Origin: Nanoarchaeales archaeon
Lineage (GTDB): Archaea > Nanobdellota > Nanobdellia > Woesearchaeales > UBA583
Direction of reading: 5' to 3'
Assembly: GCA_013215525.1 (NCBI GenBank)
Contig: JABSQY010000003.1
Span: 1 to 15,629 of the forward strand
DNA length: 15,629 nt
A program made the translations under genes and the position numbers. The notes beneath the pieces were generated by a model. The model was given only the letters and a program-made list of their open reading frames with translations, was not told the origin of the DNA and did not search any database. Shown here piece after piece: positions 7,053 to 14,395 of the stretch; position 1 is the first letter of the stretch; each line of letters begins with the position of its first letter.

Positions 7053-8225
7053 ATGAAATTATCAAAATTACCTGGACAAAATAATTTAGAAATTCCAAAA
7101 AATTGGAACGATATTAAAACATATAAATTAATTGAAAAACTAGGTTGGTTTAATTTTATAAACCAAGGTTTACCAATTGTCAATCCTATTGCTAAAAAGA
7201 TTAATAATCAACTTGAAAAAATAGTTAGAGAGTTATCTGAAAATCAAGATTTTTTAGAAATTTCTTTACCAAGAATTTATTCTAATTCAATTATGGAAAA
7301 AAGTGGTAAAATGGATTTATTTGCAGATGAAATTATTACTTTGGGTAATGGTCTTGAGAAATATTCTTTATCTGCTACAACAGAAGAAATATTTATTGAA
7401 TATTTAAAACAAGATAATATATCTTATAGGCAATTACCAACAAAATTATTTAAAATACAGGATGCCTTTAGAAATGTTAAAAGAACTAAAGGAATTATTA
7501 AATCAATTCAATTTTCAGGTTGTGATTTTATGTCTTTAAATCAGGATATTGGTGATTATTTGAGTTCTTTAAATGAATTTAAACTCATAATGGAGGAATA
7601 TTTTAAATTGTTAAATTTAAAATATATTGTTGATGTTTCAAGTGATAGTACTAAAATAGAATATTTTTTTGAAGATTCTGAAGGTGAAAAATTAGGTTCT
7701 TCTTCAATTATTGGCATAGAAAGTAAGTTGAAAGAAACTGATAAATATTCTAGTTTGGCTATGGGTTATTCAGTTACTCCAAATAAAGAACAAAATTTAA
7801 AATTTAAAGATTCAAATAATAATTTAATTAATCCAGTGATTGGTTCTTTTGGAGTGGGATTACAAAAAATATTTTATGCAATTGTTGATCAAAATAGAGA
7901 TGAATTGGGAATTAATTTCCCTAGTCCCGTTAGACCATTTGAATTTTCAATTATTCCTATTGATGTTAATAATGATGAAGTTATGCATTTTTCTGAACAA
8001 ATGTATACAATGATTAAAAGTCGAGGAATAAATGTATATTTAGATGATAGAGATAAATATTTATCTAAAAAAGGAAGTTTATCTGATTTCATGGGTGTAC
8101 CATATAAAATAATTATTGGAAAAAATGAAGTTTTAATAAATAAACCACAAATTAAATCACGTGGTGGAGATATAATAAATACTAACTTAGAGAGTTTACT
8201 TGAGGAAATTAAATATGGAAATTAA
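7053..8225 (+). CDS. Degenerate bacterial-type ProRS-like protein
   Basis: 390 residues, against about 570 for bacterial ProRS; the editing (INS) domain is absent. The core is recognisable: TTEE at 109-112, motif 2 start FRNVKRTKGIIKS (139-151), motif 3 GSFGVGLQK (264-272), then DQNRDELGINFP and a C-terminal anticodon-binding-like domain with YLDDRDK (329-335). Several normally conserved residues are changed: motif 2 reads FRNV where the family has FR-x-E, the R-x-RE-F stretch is K-S-I-Q-F, and the motif 3 Arg is Lys (272). Ordinary prolyl-tRNA synthesis therefore looks unlikely. It may activate another amino acid or act as a carrier or binding partner. It sits one base after the AsnRS-like gene and overlaps the methyltransferase gene. 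Confidence 0.8.
   Translation: MKLSKLPGQNNLEIPKNWNDIKTYKLIEKLGWFNFINQGLPIVNPIAKKINNQLEKIVRELSENQDFLEISLPRIYSNSIMEKSGKMDLFADEIITLGNGLEKYSLSATTEEIFIEYLKQDNISYRQLPTKLFKIQDAFRNVKRTKGIIKSIQFSGCDFMSLNQDIGDYLSSLNEFKLIMEEYFKLLNLKYIVDVSSDSTKIEYFFEDSEGEKLGSSSIIGIESKLKETDKYSSLAMGYSVTPNKEQNLKFKDSNNNLINPVIGSFGVGLQKIFYAIVDQNRDELGINFPSPVRPFEFSIIPIDVNNDEVMHFSEQMYTMIKSRGINVYLDDRDKYLSKKGSLSDFMGVPYKIIIGKNEVLINKPQIKSRGGDIINTNLESLLEEIKYGN
8202..8205 (+). promoter_or_regulatory. Shine-Dalgarno-like GAGG deciding the methyltransferase start
   Basis: GAGG lies nine bases before the ATG at 8215, within the end of the ProRS-like gene. It supports 8215 over an in-frame TTG at 8200. Confidence 0.5.
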
Positions 8226-9069
8226 TAAAATAAATAATATAGAAGATGTTAAAGAGTTAAATTATTCAGAGTTAGTTGGACTTTTGAAAGAGAGAAATAA
8301 ACCTTCAGGAGGTTTAAAATCAATTGTTGAGGTTTCAAACGTTTGTAGATTAACTAAAGGAGATAAAATTTTGGAGATAGGTTCAAATACGGGATTTACT
8401 TCTGTAAATTTAGCTTTATTAAATAAAGATGTTGAGGTTACAGGGATTGATATAAATTCAAATTCAGTAAATGAATCAACAAATTTTGCAAAGTTAAATC
8501 ATATTGATGAGAATGTTTCATTTATGGTTCAAAATTCAGAAAAATTAAATTTTATTGATAATGAATTTAATTTAGTTTGGAGTAGTAATGTTACTTCCTT
8601 TATTAGTAATAAAAAAAAAGCTGTTGAAGAATATTTGAGAGTTTTAGATTTTGGTGGATATTTAATTTTAATTCCAATTTATTATATTAAAACACCCAGT
8701 TCAGAATTGCTGGATAAGGTTTCAAAAGCTATTAATTCTAAAATTGATATTAGGACTAAATCTGATTGGATTAATTTCTTTTATAAAACAGCTAATAATT
8801 CAAAAAATTGCTATTTGGAAAAAATTTATGAAAAAGACTATGTATATAATGAACAAACTTCAAAGAGGATGGATGAATATTGTAATGAAATTCTAGATAA
8901 TTCAGATTTAAATTTCACAACTGAAATAAATAATGAAATATTTAAAAAATATGTGGAACATATGAATCTATTTAATGATAATTTACAACATTGTGGTTAT
9001 TCAATTATTATTTTTCAAAAAAGGCATATTAAAGATGAGTCTGAATTATTTTTATCGAGGGAAGTATGA
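8215..9069 (+). CDS. Class I SAM-dependent methyltransferase
   Basis: 284 residues from the ATG at 8215 (an in-frame TTG at 8200 is less likely). SAM-binding motif I is LEIGSNTG (53-60), followed by the acidic strand end GIDIN (77-81), motif IV-like FNLVWSS (118-124) and the post-motif VLDFGGYLIL. The C-terminal 130 residues are helical, not diagnostic, and probably hold the substrate site. The Methyltransf_11/25-like core suggests a small-molecule substrate, but this cannot be proved from sequence. It overlaps the preceding gene by 11 bases and the following one by four, so it should be co-translated with the aaRS-like pair and the peptidase. That placement suggests it modifies a product of the two activating enzymes. 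Confidence 0.85.
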   Translation: MEINKINNIEDVKELNYSELVGLLKERNKPSGGLKSIVEVSNVCRLTKGDKILEIGSNTGFTSVNLALLNKDVEVTGIDINSNSVNESTNFAKLNHIDENVSFMVQNSEKLNFIDNEFNLVWSSNVTSFISNKKKAVEEYLRVLDFGGYLILIPIYYIKTPSSELLDKVSKAINSKIDIRTKSDWINFFYKTANNSKNCYLEKIYEKDYVYNEQTSKRMDEYCNEILDNSDLNFTTEINNEIFKKYVEHMNLFNDNLQHCGYSIIIFQKRHIKDESELFLSREV

Positions 9070-9752
9070 TGAAAGGAAGATATTTTTTAGCTGGTGGTGG
9101 AAATGAAAAACAATCGTTTCAAGTAGATGAATTGTTTTGTAAATCTGTTTCAAAGATTTTATATATTCCTATTGCGTGGAATAATGTTAAAATAAATGAG
9201 GATTACAAGTCCCATTTAGAGTGGTTGTCTACATCATTGGGCAAATTTGGAATTAATGATATTACTTTATTAACTGATTTGGATGATGATGTTAATTTGA
9301 ATGATTATGATGGAATTTATATTGGTGGAGGTAATACTTTTAAATTACTTAATTTTATTAAAAAATCAAAATTTAATTTAAAATTAATTAATTTTGTCAA
9401 TCAAGGAGGTTTACTTTATGGTGGTAGTGCAGGGGCGATTATTTTTGGAAGTGAGATTGATATTTCTTTGTTGTGTGTTGATAGAGATGAAAATAAAATT
9501 AATTTACAAGATTTGAATGGTTTAAATATTCTGAAAAATATTGATGTTCAAGTTCACTTTCAACCTGGTCAAATTGAAATTCATAAAGATTACGTTAGAA
9601 AAACTAAAAGAAATATTATTGCAATTCCAGAAGAATCTGCAATTATTGTTGAAAATGATGAATGTTTAGTTGTTGGTTTAAAACCAGTTTATTTTATTAC
9701 TGAAAATAGTTGTATTTCTTTTGAAAATAATTCTAGATTTATAATCAAGTAA
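9066..9752 (+). CDS. Peptidase family S51 (dipeptidase E/cyanophycinase-like)
   Basis: 228 residues with the class I glutamine-amidotransferase-like fold of family S51. It shows FLAGGGN at the N terminus, YIGGGNTF (85-92), the nucleophile elbow YGGSAGA with Ser 121, and H164 in VHFQPGQ, matching the Ser-His arrangement of peptidase E. E. coli peptidase E cleaves dipeptides with N-terminal Asp, and cyanophycinase cleaves beta-Asp-Arg. An Asp-directed hydrolase beside an AsnRS/AspRS-like enzyme is a suggestive pairing. It may process, trim or detoxify an aspartyl product of the operon. The start overlaps the methyltransferase stop (ATGA); a second ATG follows three bases later, and GAGGGAAG precedes both. 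Last gene of the operon, followed by site D. Confidence 0.87.
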   Translation: MMKGRYFLAGGGNEKQSFQVDELFCKSVSKILYIPIAWNNVKINEDYKSHLEWLSTSLGKFGINDITLLTDLDDDVNLNDYDGIYIGGGNTFKLLNFIKKSKFNLKLINFVNQGGLLYGGSAGAIIFGSEIDISLLCVDRDENKINLQDLNGLNILKNIDVQVHFQPGQIEIHKDYVRKTKRNIIAIPEESAIIVENDECLVVGLKPVYFITENSCISFENNSRFIIK

Positions 9753-9827
9753 CTATTTTCAATTTAAAGGGTTAAATCTCAATATTTCTCAAAAAGTCCG
9801 ACAGATTATTTCAAAATACAAATATTT

Positions 9828-9992
9828 CGAGCAACAGAACACGTTTAAGAAAGTTTTTCGAGTTTACGAGATAAATTTGGGTGGAGACTGCAAGTCGGAA
9901 CTCTTAAATGGTTGTTATGTCTGGGCGAGCTTGCGAGAGTCTGCAAGACGTCCCCGACAGAGTGAAACGATGGATAGTTCTTAAAATCGGGC
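9828..9992 (+). repeat. Junction site D (attC-like)
   Basis: Left box CGAGC then AAC (9833-9835), spacer AGAACA, then P1 TTTAAGA (9844-9850) pairing with TCTTAAA (9902-9908). P2 is built on TTTTTCG/CGAGATAAA with a bulge, then ATTTGG. P3 is AGACT-GCA-AGTC. GTT at 9914-9916 is followed by ATGTCT. Hairpin GTCT-GCA-AGAC at 9939-9949. The tail is AAAATCGGGC (9983-9992) in place of the usual TTTGAAAT. The right box pairs over nine bases with the left box of site E (AGACATAAC). The site sits between two genes that converge on it; no separate terminator is evident. Confidence 0.83.
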
Positions 9993-9996
9993 GTTT

Positions 9997-10551
9997 TTAT
10001 TTATATTCTAATAGTTTTGAAACATATTCAATTATTTCTGGAAATTCATTTTGTTCTGTAAAATGACCTTTATCTTCAAATTCGAAACTTTCATTAGGTT
10101 TAATATGTTCTTTAATATGAGTAAATTCATTCATCGGTATCCATTGATCATTTTTAGAATAAAATAGTCCAATTACTTTTTGATTAGCTCTGATTTTCCC
10201 CCAATTCCAAGATTCATCATACCAACCACTTTCCTTTTCGGATTCCATACCTAAATCAGTATAACATGGAGCAACTAAAATTGAACCAAAAATTTTATTT
10301 TCTTCAGCACATCTCATAGCAGCAACTGCTCCTGAAGAATGCCCAATTAACAAAGTATTTTCATCTACTTTTAAATAATCTTTTAAGAAAGGAAGCCAAT
10401 ATTTTTTTCTTGCAATTATTGAATCTGGAAAAGTTTCAAAAATAACATCTAGATTTAATTTTTTTAATTCTTCTTTTAACCAAGGAGCCCAACAATTAGA
10501 CCAATGCATTGTATCATTTCCGTGTATAAATATTACTCTTAATTTATCCAT
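9997..10551 (-). CDS. Alpha/beta serine hydrolase, RBBP9/YdeN-like
   Basis: 184 residues, the normal length for this compact family. The N-terminal strand VIFIHGND is followed by a Trp-rich helix, the nucleophile elbow GHSSGA with Ser 72, the acid D135 in SKNDQWIP, and His 163 in KGHFTE near the end, which completes a catalytic triad. It is cytosolic, with no signal peptide. Family members hydrolyse esters, but natural substrates are mostly unknown. Only gene of unit 4, read toward the left, with a TATA-like GTATTTAAAA about 25 bases before the ATG. It is bracketed by a unit-specific inverted repeat. Confidence 0.88.
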   Translation of the reverse strand: MDKLRVIFIHGNDTMHWSNCWAPWLKEELKKLNLDVIFETFPDSIIARKKYWLPFLKDYLKVDENTLLIGHSSGAVAAMRCAEENKIFGSILVAPCYTDLGMESEKESGWYDESWNWGKIRANQKVIGLFYSKNDQWIPMNEFTHIKEHIKPNESFEFEDKGHFTEQNEFPEIIEYVSKLLEYK

Positions 10552-10571
10552 AGTTTATTTCAAATTATTAG

Positions 10572-10582
10572 ATTTTAAATAC
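10572..10582 (-). promoter_or_regulatory. TATA box of the hydrolase gene
   Basis: GTATTTAAAAT on the minus strand, centred about 26 bases before the ATG at 10551. A leaderless start is expected. Confidence 0.55.
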
Positions 10583-10611
10583 TTATTCTTTCTAGCCCGA
10601 TTTTCAGAATT

Positions 10612-10799
10612 AGACATAACGAATTTGATTATGAGAAGTTCTCGCAGAGAATTTGGTAAAACCTGCAAGGTTTTTCTCATAATCCTTTGTTCTTCTCTGC
10701 GAGCTTGCGAGAGTCTGCAAGACGGCACTTGAGTTTTACTAAGTTTCGAACGAAGTGAGCCTAAATAAGAGTAGTCATTTCGCGGAGCCAATTTGAAAT
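10612..10799 (+). repeat. Junction site E (attC-like)
   Basis: The clearest copy. Left box AGACAT then AAC (10618-10620), spacer GAATTT, then P1 GATTATGAGAA (10627-10637) pairing perfectly with TTCTCATAATC (10674-10684). P2 is TTCTC-GCA-GAGAA (10639-10651), then ATTTGG. P3 is AAACCT-GCA-AGGTTT. GTT at 10689-10691 is followed by CTTCTC. Hairpin GTCT-GCA-AGAC at 10713-10723; the tail TTTGAAAT is at 10792-10799. The right box pairs over nine bases with the left box of site F (GAGAAGAAC), but not with this site's own left box. Confidence 0.88.
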
Positions 10800-10818
10800 A
10801 TTTTCCCCTAATTTGAAA

Positions 10819-11301
10819 TTACATTAATTTAAATCTTCTCATAATTGATAAATATGCTTGGTGTCTAATTCCTAAATCTTGATTTTCAACTTCTTTAGGT
10901 TTAACCCATTTTAATTCTTTAATTTCTTCTGGGTCAACTTTTAATTTAGAAATATCTAAATTTCCAACATTAATTAAAAATGGATGTAATTTAATTTCAT
11001 AATCTGCTTTATCAGTGTTAATAAACCAATAACTAATATAATCATTTAATTTTTGAATATCTTCTGAATAACTATCTATATTTAAACCTAGTTCTTCATC
11101 CATTTCTCTATATAGTGCTTGAATAGGTTCTTCTCCTAACTCAATTCCACCTTGAGGGAATTTATATGTATCTTTATCAATATTTTTTGAATCAGTTGAA
11201 TTTACTCTTGGATTTAAAGCCATTAATAATTTTCCATCATCATTCATAATTAATGCTATTGAAGTTCTTCTATAATCTTTTTTTTCAATTAGTTCTACCA
11301 T
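10819..11301 (-). CDS. Nudix hydrolase, RppH/Ap4A-hydrolase-like
   Basis: 160 residues. A perfect Nudix box spans residues 51-73 (GGIELGEE, then REMDEELGL), following the FPQGG lead-in typical of RppH and dinucleoside-tetraphosphate hydrolases. The N-terminal YRRTSIALIMNDDGKLLMA also fits that group. These enzymes remove phosphate from a nucleoside di- or triphosphate moiety, using Mg and the Glu cluster of the box. Substrates could be Ap4A, mRNA 5' ends or a nucleotide-sugar; the sequence does not decide. Last gene of the unit 5 operon, 18 bases after the kinase-like gene, without a clear Shine-Dalgarno motif. Confidence 0.9.
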   Translation of the reverse strand: MVELIEKKDYRRTSIALIMNDDGKLLMALNPRVNSTDSKNIDKDTYKFPQGGIELGEEPIQALYREMDEELGLNIDSYSEDIQKLNDYISYWFINTDKADYEIKLHPFLINVGNLDISKLKVDPEEIKELKWVKPKEVENQDLGIRHQAYLSIMRRFKLM

Positions 11302-11319
11302 ATGTGTCTTAAAAATAGA

Positions 11320-11973
11320 TTATTTATAAATATTTATATTCTCTAATACTTTTTTATGAATTTCTTCTTGATTTAAAGTTCCATCTAATCTAATTATTCT
11401 ATCTTCTAATTTTTCTTCTACTCTATTTACAGTATCGACCCATAAGTCAAACCATTTATTTACAATTCCTTGTCTGAATTTTGCTTTTTTAGGATTGTCG
11501 TAACTTTGTCTTGATAATAAAATTTCTTTTGGAACATCTAGAATAAAATATTTATTTGGGAAAATTTGATTATCTTCAACAATTTTTTCAAATTGAACGG
11601 TTTTATCTCTTTGTCTTTGGACAAACCATCTTGAAATATAGCACCTATCCATTAAAAAAAAACTATTTTTATTTTGTTCTGGGTAATTAAACCTATGAAA
11701 TTCATCTTCAATTTCTTTACTTAATACTGTATATGCATTGTCCCAATCATTGGAGGTTTTATCTTTTTTAGTTTGCCATCTGACCCACCAAGCACTTTGG
11801 GGATCAGAATAATTAATATTATTAATTCCTTCTCTTGAACCATCTCCTCTCACAACTTGAACTGGTTTTTTTTCATTTTTTAAAAATTGTTTTAAAAGTT
11901 CTAACTGTGTACCCTTACCAGAGCGATTCAATCCATCAAAACTTATAACTTTAACTTGTTTCGAATTTTTCAT
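11320..11973 (-). CDS. Thymidylate-kinase-like P-loop kinase
   Basis: 217 residues. The Walker A loop is GLNRSGKGT (14-22), where dTMP kinase has G-x-DGAGKST. A DR motif (109-110, in LMDRCYISRW) corresponds to the DRY/DR-x-x-S motif that binds the nucleotide base or sugar, and an Arg/Lys-rich lid lies around 155-168 (RQSYDNPKKAKFRQG). Overall length matches dTMP kinase, but the inserted region AWWVRWQTKKDKTSNDW (61-77) and the altered DR context point to a relative with another nucleoside or small-molecule substrate. The start overlaps the oxidoreductase stop by four bases (ATGA), with GGAG seven bases before the ATG, so it is translated together with that gene. Confidence 0.78.
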   Translation of the reverse strand: MKNSKQVKVISFDGLNRSGKGTQLELLKQFLKNEKKPVQVVRGDGSREGINNINYSDPQSAWWVRWQTKKDKTSNDWDNAYTVLSKEIEDEFHRFNYPEQNKNSFFLMDRCYISRWFVQRQRDKTVQFEKIVEDNQIFPNKYFILDVPKEILLSRQSYDNPKKAKFRQGIVNKWFDLWVDTVNRVEEKLEDRIIRLDGTLNQEEIHKKVLENINIYK

Positions 11974-13451
11974 TTTAATTCTCCATTAATATACTCGGCA
12001 ATTGGATTCTCATTATTAAATGATTTAGCACCAGATAAATATGCTAAACTCATTAGTAGAACTGAACCTTTATGTGCTTCTAAACTTGATTTTAATTTTC
12101 CTTTTGGAATTTCACCTTTAACTGCCATCATAAATTCTTTAAAACAATCCCCTCTTGCATCTTCTTGATGTCCTCTAGAATAACCTTGTAGTCCGTTTTC
12201 GTTAACAACACCAAATTGAATTTGTTCCATAGGAGGTAAATCAATTCCAATTACTTTTGAGTTTCTAAATATTAATACATCGGAGTGTAATTCTCCTCCA
12301 CAATGTCCACTTCCTCTTAATGTTTCATTATCTATTTGGTCGGATTGATATGATTCGTATTTTATTGATTGAAATGGTCCTTGATGTATTGAATAGTATT
12401 CGTGTCTAACTCTACCATTACCTTTATATAAATTATCTCTTGAATTAACCCAACTTCTTTTACTAAATCCATTATGTAACAGTGAAAATTGAATATTTGA
12501 AATTTTATTTTTATTTTTATAAAATGTGAAATTAATATGTGCATCTATTTCTCCGTATTTTTCAGTTTTTTCTATAAATTCTTCATTTGTTAAATTAAAT
12601 TTGTCCCCATTATATGAATTACCAAATATATTTTTATAATCTTCAATATTTAATTCTGTAATCCAATCATTAGGTCTAGTAAAAGAAGAGTAACATTTAA
12701 TTTCATCATATTTTTTATTTTTGTCTTTAATAATATCACAAAACCAATGCATAATGTCAAAAAAATGATATCCACTATGGGAACATTTACCGACACCATT
12801 TGAATAACCATGATATTTCTCATTTATCACTTCATCAGGCATTCTCCATTGACCATCTGAGTGCTCACAAATTATTGAAGTTACAGGACAATTAGTTCTT
12901 TCATAAACTCTTTCAAGTTCTCCTCTAATTTTATTCATGGCGGGATGGTACCTTCTTTGAGATAAACAACTAACAATTAAATCAGGATATTTTTCTTCTG
13001 CTTTATGATATTTTTTTAATAAAATTTCAAAATCATTGAAGATTTTTTTTGCTTGTGTATTATTTGTTGAAGCATTAATTTCTGTCGTAATTGGTTTGTC
13101 CATTAAAATATTAATTCCATTTTCAAGAGCAAATTCAATATATGCTTTATGAGATAGAGGGTCAGTAGATAAAATAATTGTATTAATTTTATTTTTTATA
13201 ATTAATTCCTTTAAATTTTTTTTATCATCTTCAGAAATAAAATATTCTTTATTTATTTTATAATTCACATAAAATTCATCAACTTTAATATCTTCTTTAT
13301 CAAAATAAGATTGAATTTTGGATTTATTATCAATAATGTCGACAGTTAATTTTAAATTAATATTGTATAAATTATGATATTTTTTAATTAATGGTAAATA
13401 TATTCTTTTTGAGTGAGGTCCAATTCCTATTAGCATTAAATTAATTTCCAT
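11970..13451 (-). CDS. Gfo/Idh/MocA-family oxidoreductase
   Basis: 493 residues, longer than the usual 330-400. The N-terminal Rossmann domain starts with LMLIGIGPHS (5-14, dinucleotide loop). DKP at 118-120 matches the EKP motif that holds the nicotinamide side and the catalytic Lys, and HSGYHFFDIMHW (225-236) matches the G-x-H-x-x-D active-site helix. The extra length falls mainly after residue 240, in the alpha/beta substrate domain. These enzymes oxidise or reduce sugars, inositols or sugar nucleotides with NAD(P). First gene of the unit 5 operon, followed by the kinase-like and Nudix proteins. A three-step pathway on a sugar or nucleotide-linked substrate is plausible but unproven. The TATA box is 25 bases before the ATG. 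Confidence 0.88.
   Translation of the reverse strand: MEINLMLIGIGPHSKRIYLPLIKKYHNLYNINLKLTVDIIDNKSKIQSYFDKEDIKVDEFYVNYKINKEYFISEDDKKNLKELIIKNKINTIILSTDPLSHKAYIEFALENGINILMDKPITTEINASTNNTQAKKIFNDFEILLKKYHKAEEKYPDLIVSCLSQRRYHPAMNKIRGELERVYERTNCPVTSIICEHSDGQWRMPDEVINEKYHGYSNGVGKCSHSGYHFFDIMHWFCDIIKDKNKKYDEIKCYSSFTRPNDWITELNIEDYKNIFGNSYNGDKFNLTNEEFIEKTEKYGEIDAHINFTFYKNKNKISNIQFSLLHNGFSKRSWVNSRDNLYKGNGRVRHEYYSIHQGPFQSIKYESYQSDQIDNETLRGSGHCGGELHSDVLIFRNSKVIGIDLPPMEQIQFGVVNENGLQGYSRGHQEDARGDCFKEFMMAVKGEIPKGKLKSSLEAHKGSVLLMSLAYLSGAKSFNNENPIAEYINGELK
11981..11984 (-). promoter_or_regulatory. Ribosome binding site of the kinase-like gene
   Basis: GGAG on the minus strand, seven bases before the ATG at 11973 and inside the end of the oxidoreductase gene. 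Confidence 0.6.
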
Positions 13452-13470
13452 ATTATTTTAAAGATTTTTA

Positions 13471-13480
13471 TATTTATATA
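13471..13480 (-). promoter_or_regulatory. TATA box of the unit 5 operon
   Basis: TATATAAATA on the minus strand, centred about 25 bases before the oxidoreductase ATG at 13451. Confidence 0.65.
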
Positions 13481-13565
13481 CATTTCTAAACACATTTTCA
13501 AAAAAAGGGAATATTATTTCAATGAAATTACTACGATATAATAAAATAAAAAACTTTGTAAAATT

Positions 13566-13764
13566 GAGAAGAACAGCTCGGGTTTAAAGAAGTTTTCAGC
13601 TTTAGCTGGAAATTTGGGAGAACGAAGTGCAACGAGTGAACCTTTAAATTGATGTTAGACGTCCCGAACGAAGTGAGAGTGCAACGTGGTCGGAACAAAG
13701 TGGAGAAGTCTTGAAATTTACGAGACGAAGTCGAGACTATCTTTAAATGGTACTCTTTTGAAAT
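13566..13764 (+). repeat. Junction site F (attC-like)
   Basis: Left box GAGAAG then AAC (13572-13574), spacer AGCTCG, then P1 TTTAAAG (13583-13589) pairing with CTTTAAA, extended by two G-T pairs. P2 is TTTTCAGC/GCTGGAAA with loop TTTA, then ATTTGG. P3 is not clear: the region contains AC-GAA-GT and GTGCAAC in place of the usual hairpin. GTT at 13654-13656 is followed by AGAC. The 3' half has AC-GAA-GT and other GAA-loop repeats, with the tail TTTGAAAT at 13757-13764. The right box pairs with the left box of site G (GTCTAAC). This is the most diverged full site. Confidence 0.78.
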
Positions 13765-13811
13765 AAGTGAACAAAGAGAACGATTTCTTTTGCTTTGAAA
13801 TAAAAATAAAG

Positions 13812-13821
13812 TATTTAAATA
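13812..13821 (+). promoter_or_regulatory. TATA box of the SHOCT-like gene
   Basis: TATTTAAATA is centred 25-26 bases before the ATG at 13842. It supports that start over an upstream ATG at 13767, which would place the TATA box inside the gene. Confidence 0.65.
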
Positions 13822-13841
13822 AACAATTGTTACTTCTTATT

Positions 13842-14393
13842 ATGATATATAAACAAAAAAAATCAGGTACTGAATTGAAATTCAAATTTAATGAAGATAA
13901 TCTAGAGTATTTTTTAAAAGATTCTAGTGGCTCATTTACCAAAAATATTCCTTATGAAAATATCTCAAATGAGACCTTTGAACATTTTGAAAAAAATGTA
14001 GCTCATAAAAATAATGCAATATATTCTTTAGTTATTGGAATTATTTTTTTAATGATAAATTTTGCAACTGGAATAAGATTAGCAGCAGGATTATTTTTAA
14101 TTGCATCATTAGTTTTTTTTATTTTGTATAAATTTGGACAAAATAAATATACTGTTCTTAAATCAAGAGAACAAGATATTTTTATTCTTCAAAATAAACA
14201 ACACAATTTAATTAAAAATAAAATTTTGAATACAAGAAATGAGTTTATTAAAAAAACATATCTAAATATTGATAAAAAATCAAATATTGGTAATGAGATT
14301 AATAAATTTAAATGGTTAAAACATTTAAAAATAATTTCAAATGAGGAGTTTAAAAATTATAAAAATAAAGTTGAAAAAACTTTTGAAAAGTAA
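13842..14393 (+). CDS. Membrane protein with two TM helices and SHOCT-like C-terminus
   Basis: 183 residues from the ATG at 13842. The frame is open upstream to 13767, but the promoter position argues for 13842. Residues 1-50 are beta-rich and polar and could be a small PH-like domain, though this is uncertain. Two membrane segments lie at about 60-75 and 80-98. A Lys-rich helical stretch follows, and residues 153-178 (INKFKWLKHLKIISNEEF and on) match the short SHOCT pattern L-x-x-L-x-x-x-G-x-I-(T/S)-x-E-E-F-x-x-x-K. SHOCT segments occur at the ends of many small membrane proteins and probably mediate oligomerisation. Function unknown. Its stop codon is two bases from that of the opposing lipoprotein gene in unit 6. 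Confidence 0.75.
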   Translation: MIYKQKKSGTELKFKFNEDNLEYFLKDSSGSFTKNIPYENISNETFEHFEKNVAHKNNAIYSLVIGIIFLMINFATGIRLAAGLFLIASLVFFILYKFGQNKYTVLKSREQDIFILQNKQHNLIKNKILNTRNEFIKKTYLNIDKKSNIGNEINKFKWLKHLKIISNEEFKNYKNKVEKTFEK

Positions 14394-14395
14394 AT

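Larger units (their letters stand above)
9983..10604. repeat. Private inner inverted repeat of the hydrolase unit
   Basis: AAAATCGGGC at 9983-9992 and GCCCGATTTT at 10595-10604 are perfect 10-base inverted copies on either side of the hydrolase gene. The other complete units have TTTGAAAT at the left and ATTTCAA(A) at the right in these positions. Both ends of this one unit differ from the rest and still match each other. Confidence 0.8.

Noticed and set aside
10555..10791. 78-codon minus-strand ORF between the hydrolase and Nudix genes
   Set aside because: It lies almost entirely inside junction site E, and its composition comes from the hairpin repeats. The structural repeat explains the sequence better.
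13521..13586. 21-codon ORF (MKLLRYNKIK and on) running into site F
   Set aside because: No TATA box at the usual distance and no homology signal. Too short to support.
13767..13841. N-terminal extension of the SHOCT-like protein from the ATG at 13767
   Set aside because: It would put the TATA box inside the coding region. The ATG at 13842 lies at the usual spacing from that box.
13718..13942. Minus-strand ORF across site F and the start of the SHOCT-like gene
   Set aside because: It overlaps a repeat and a gene with a well-placed promoter, and has no recognisable content.
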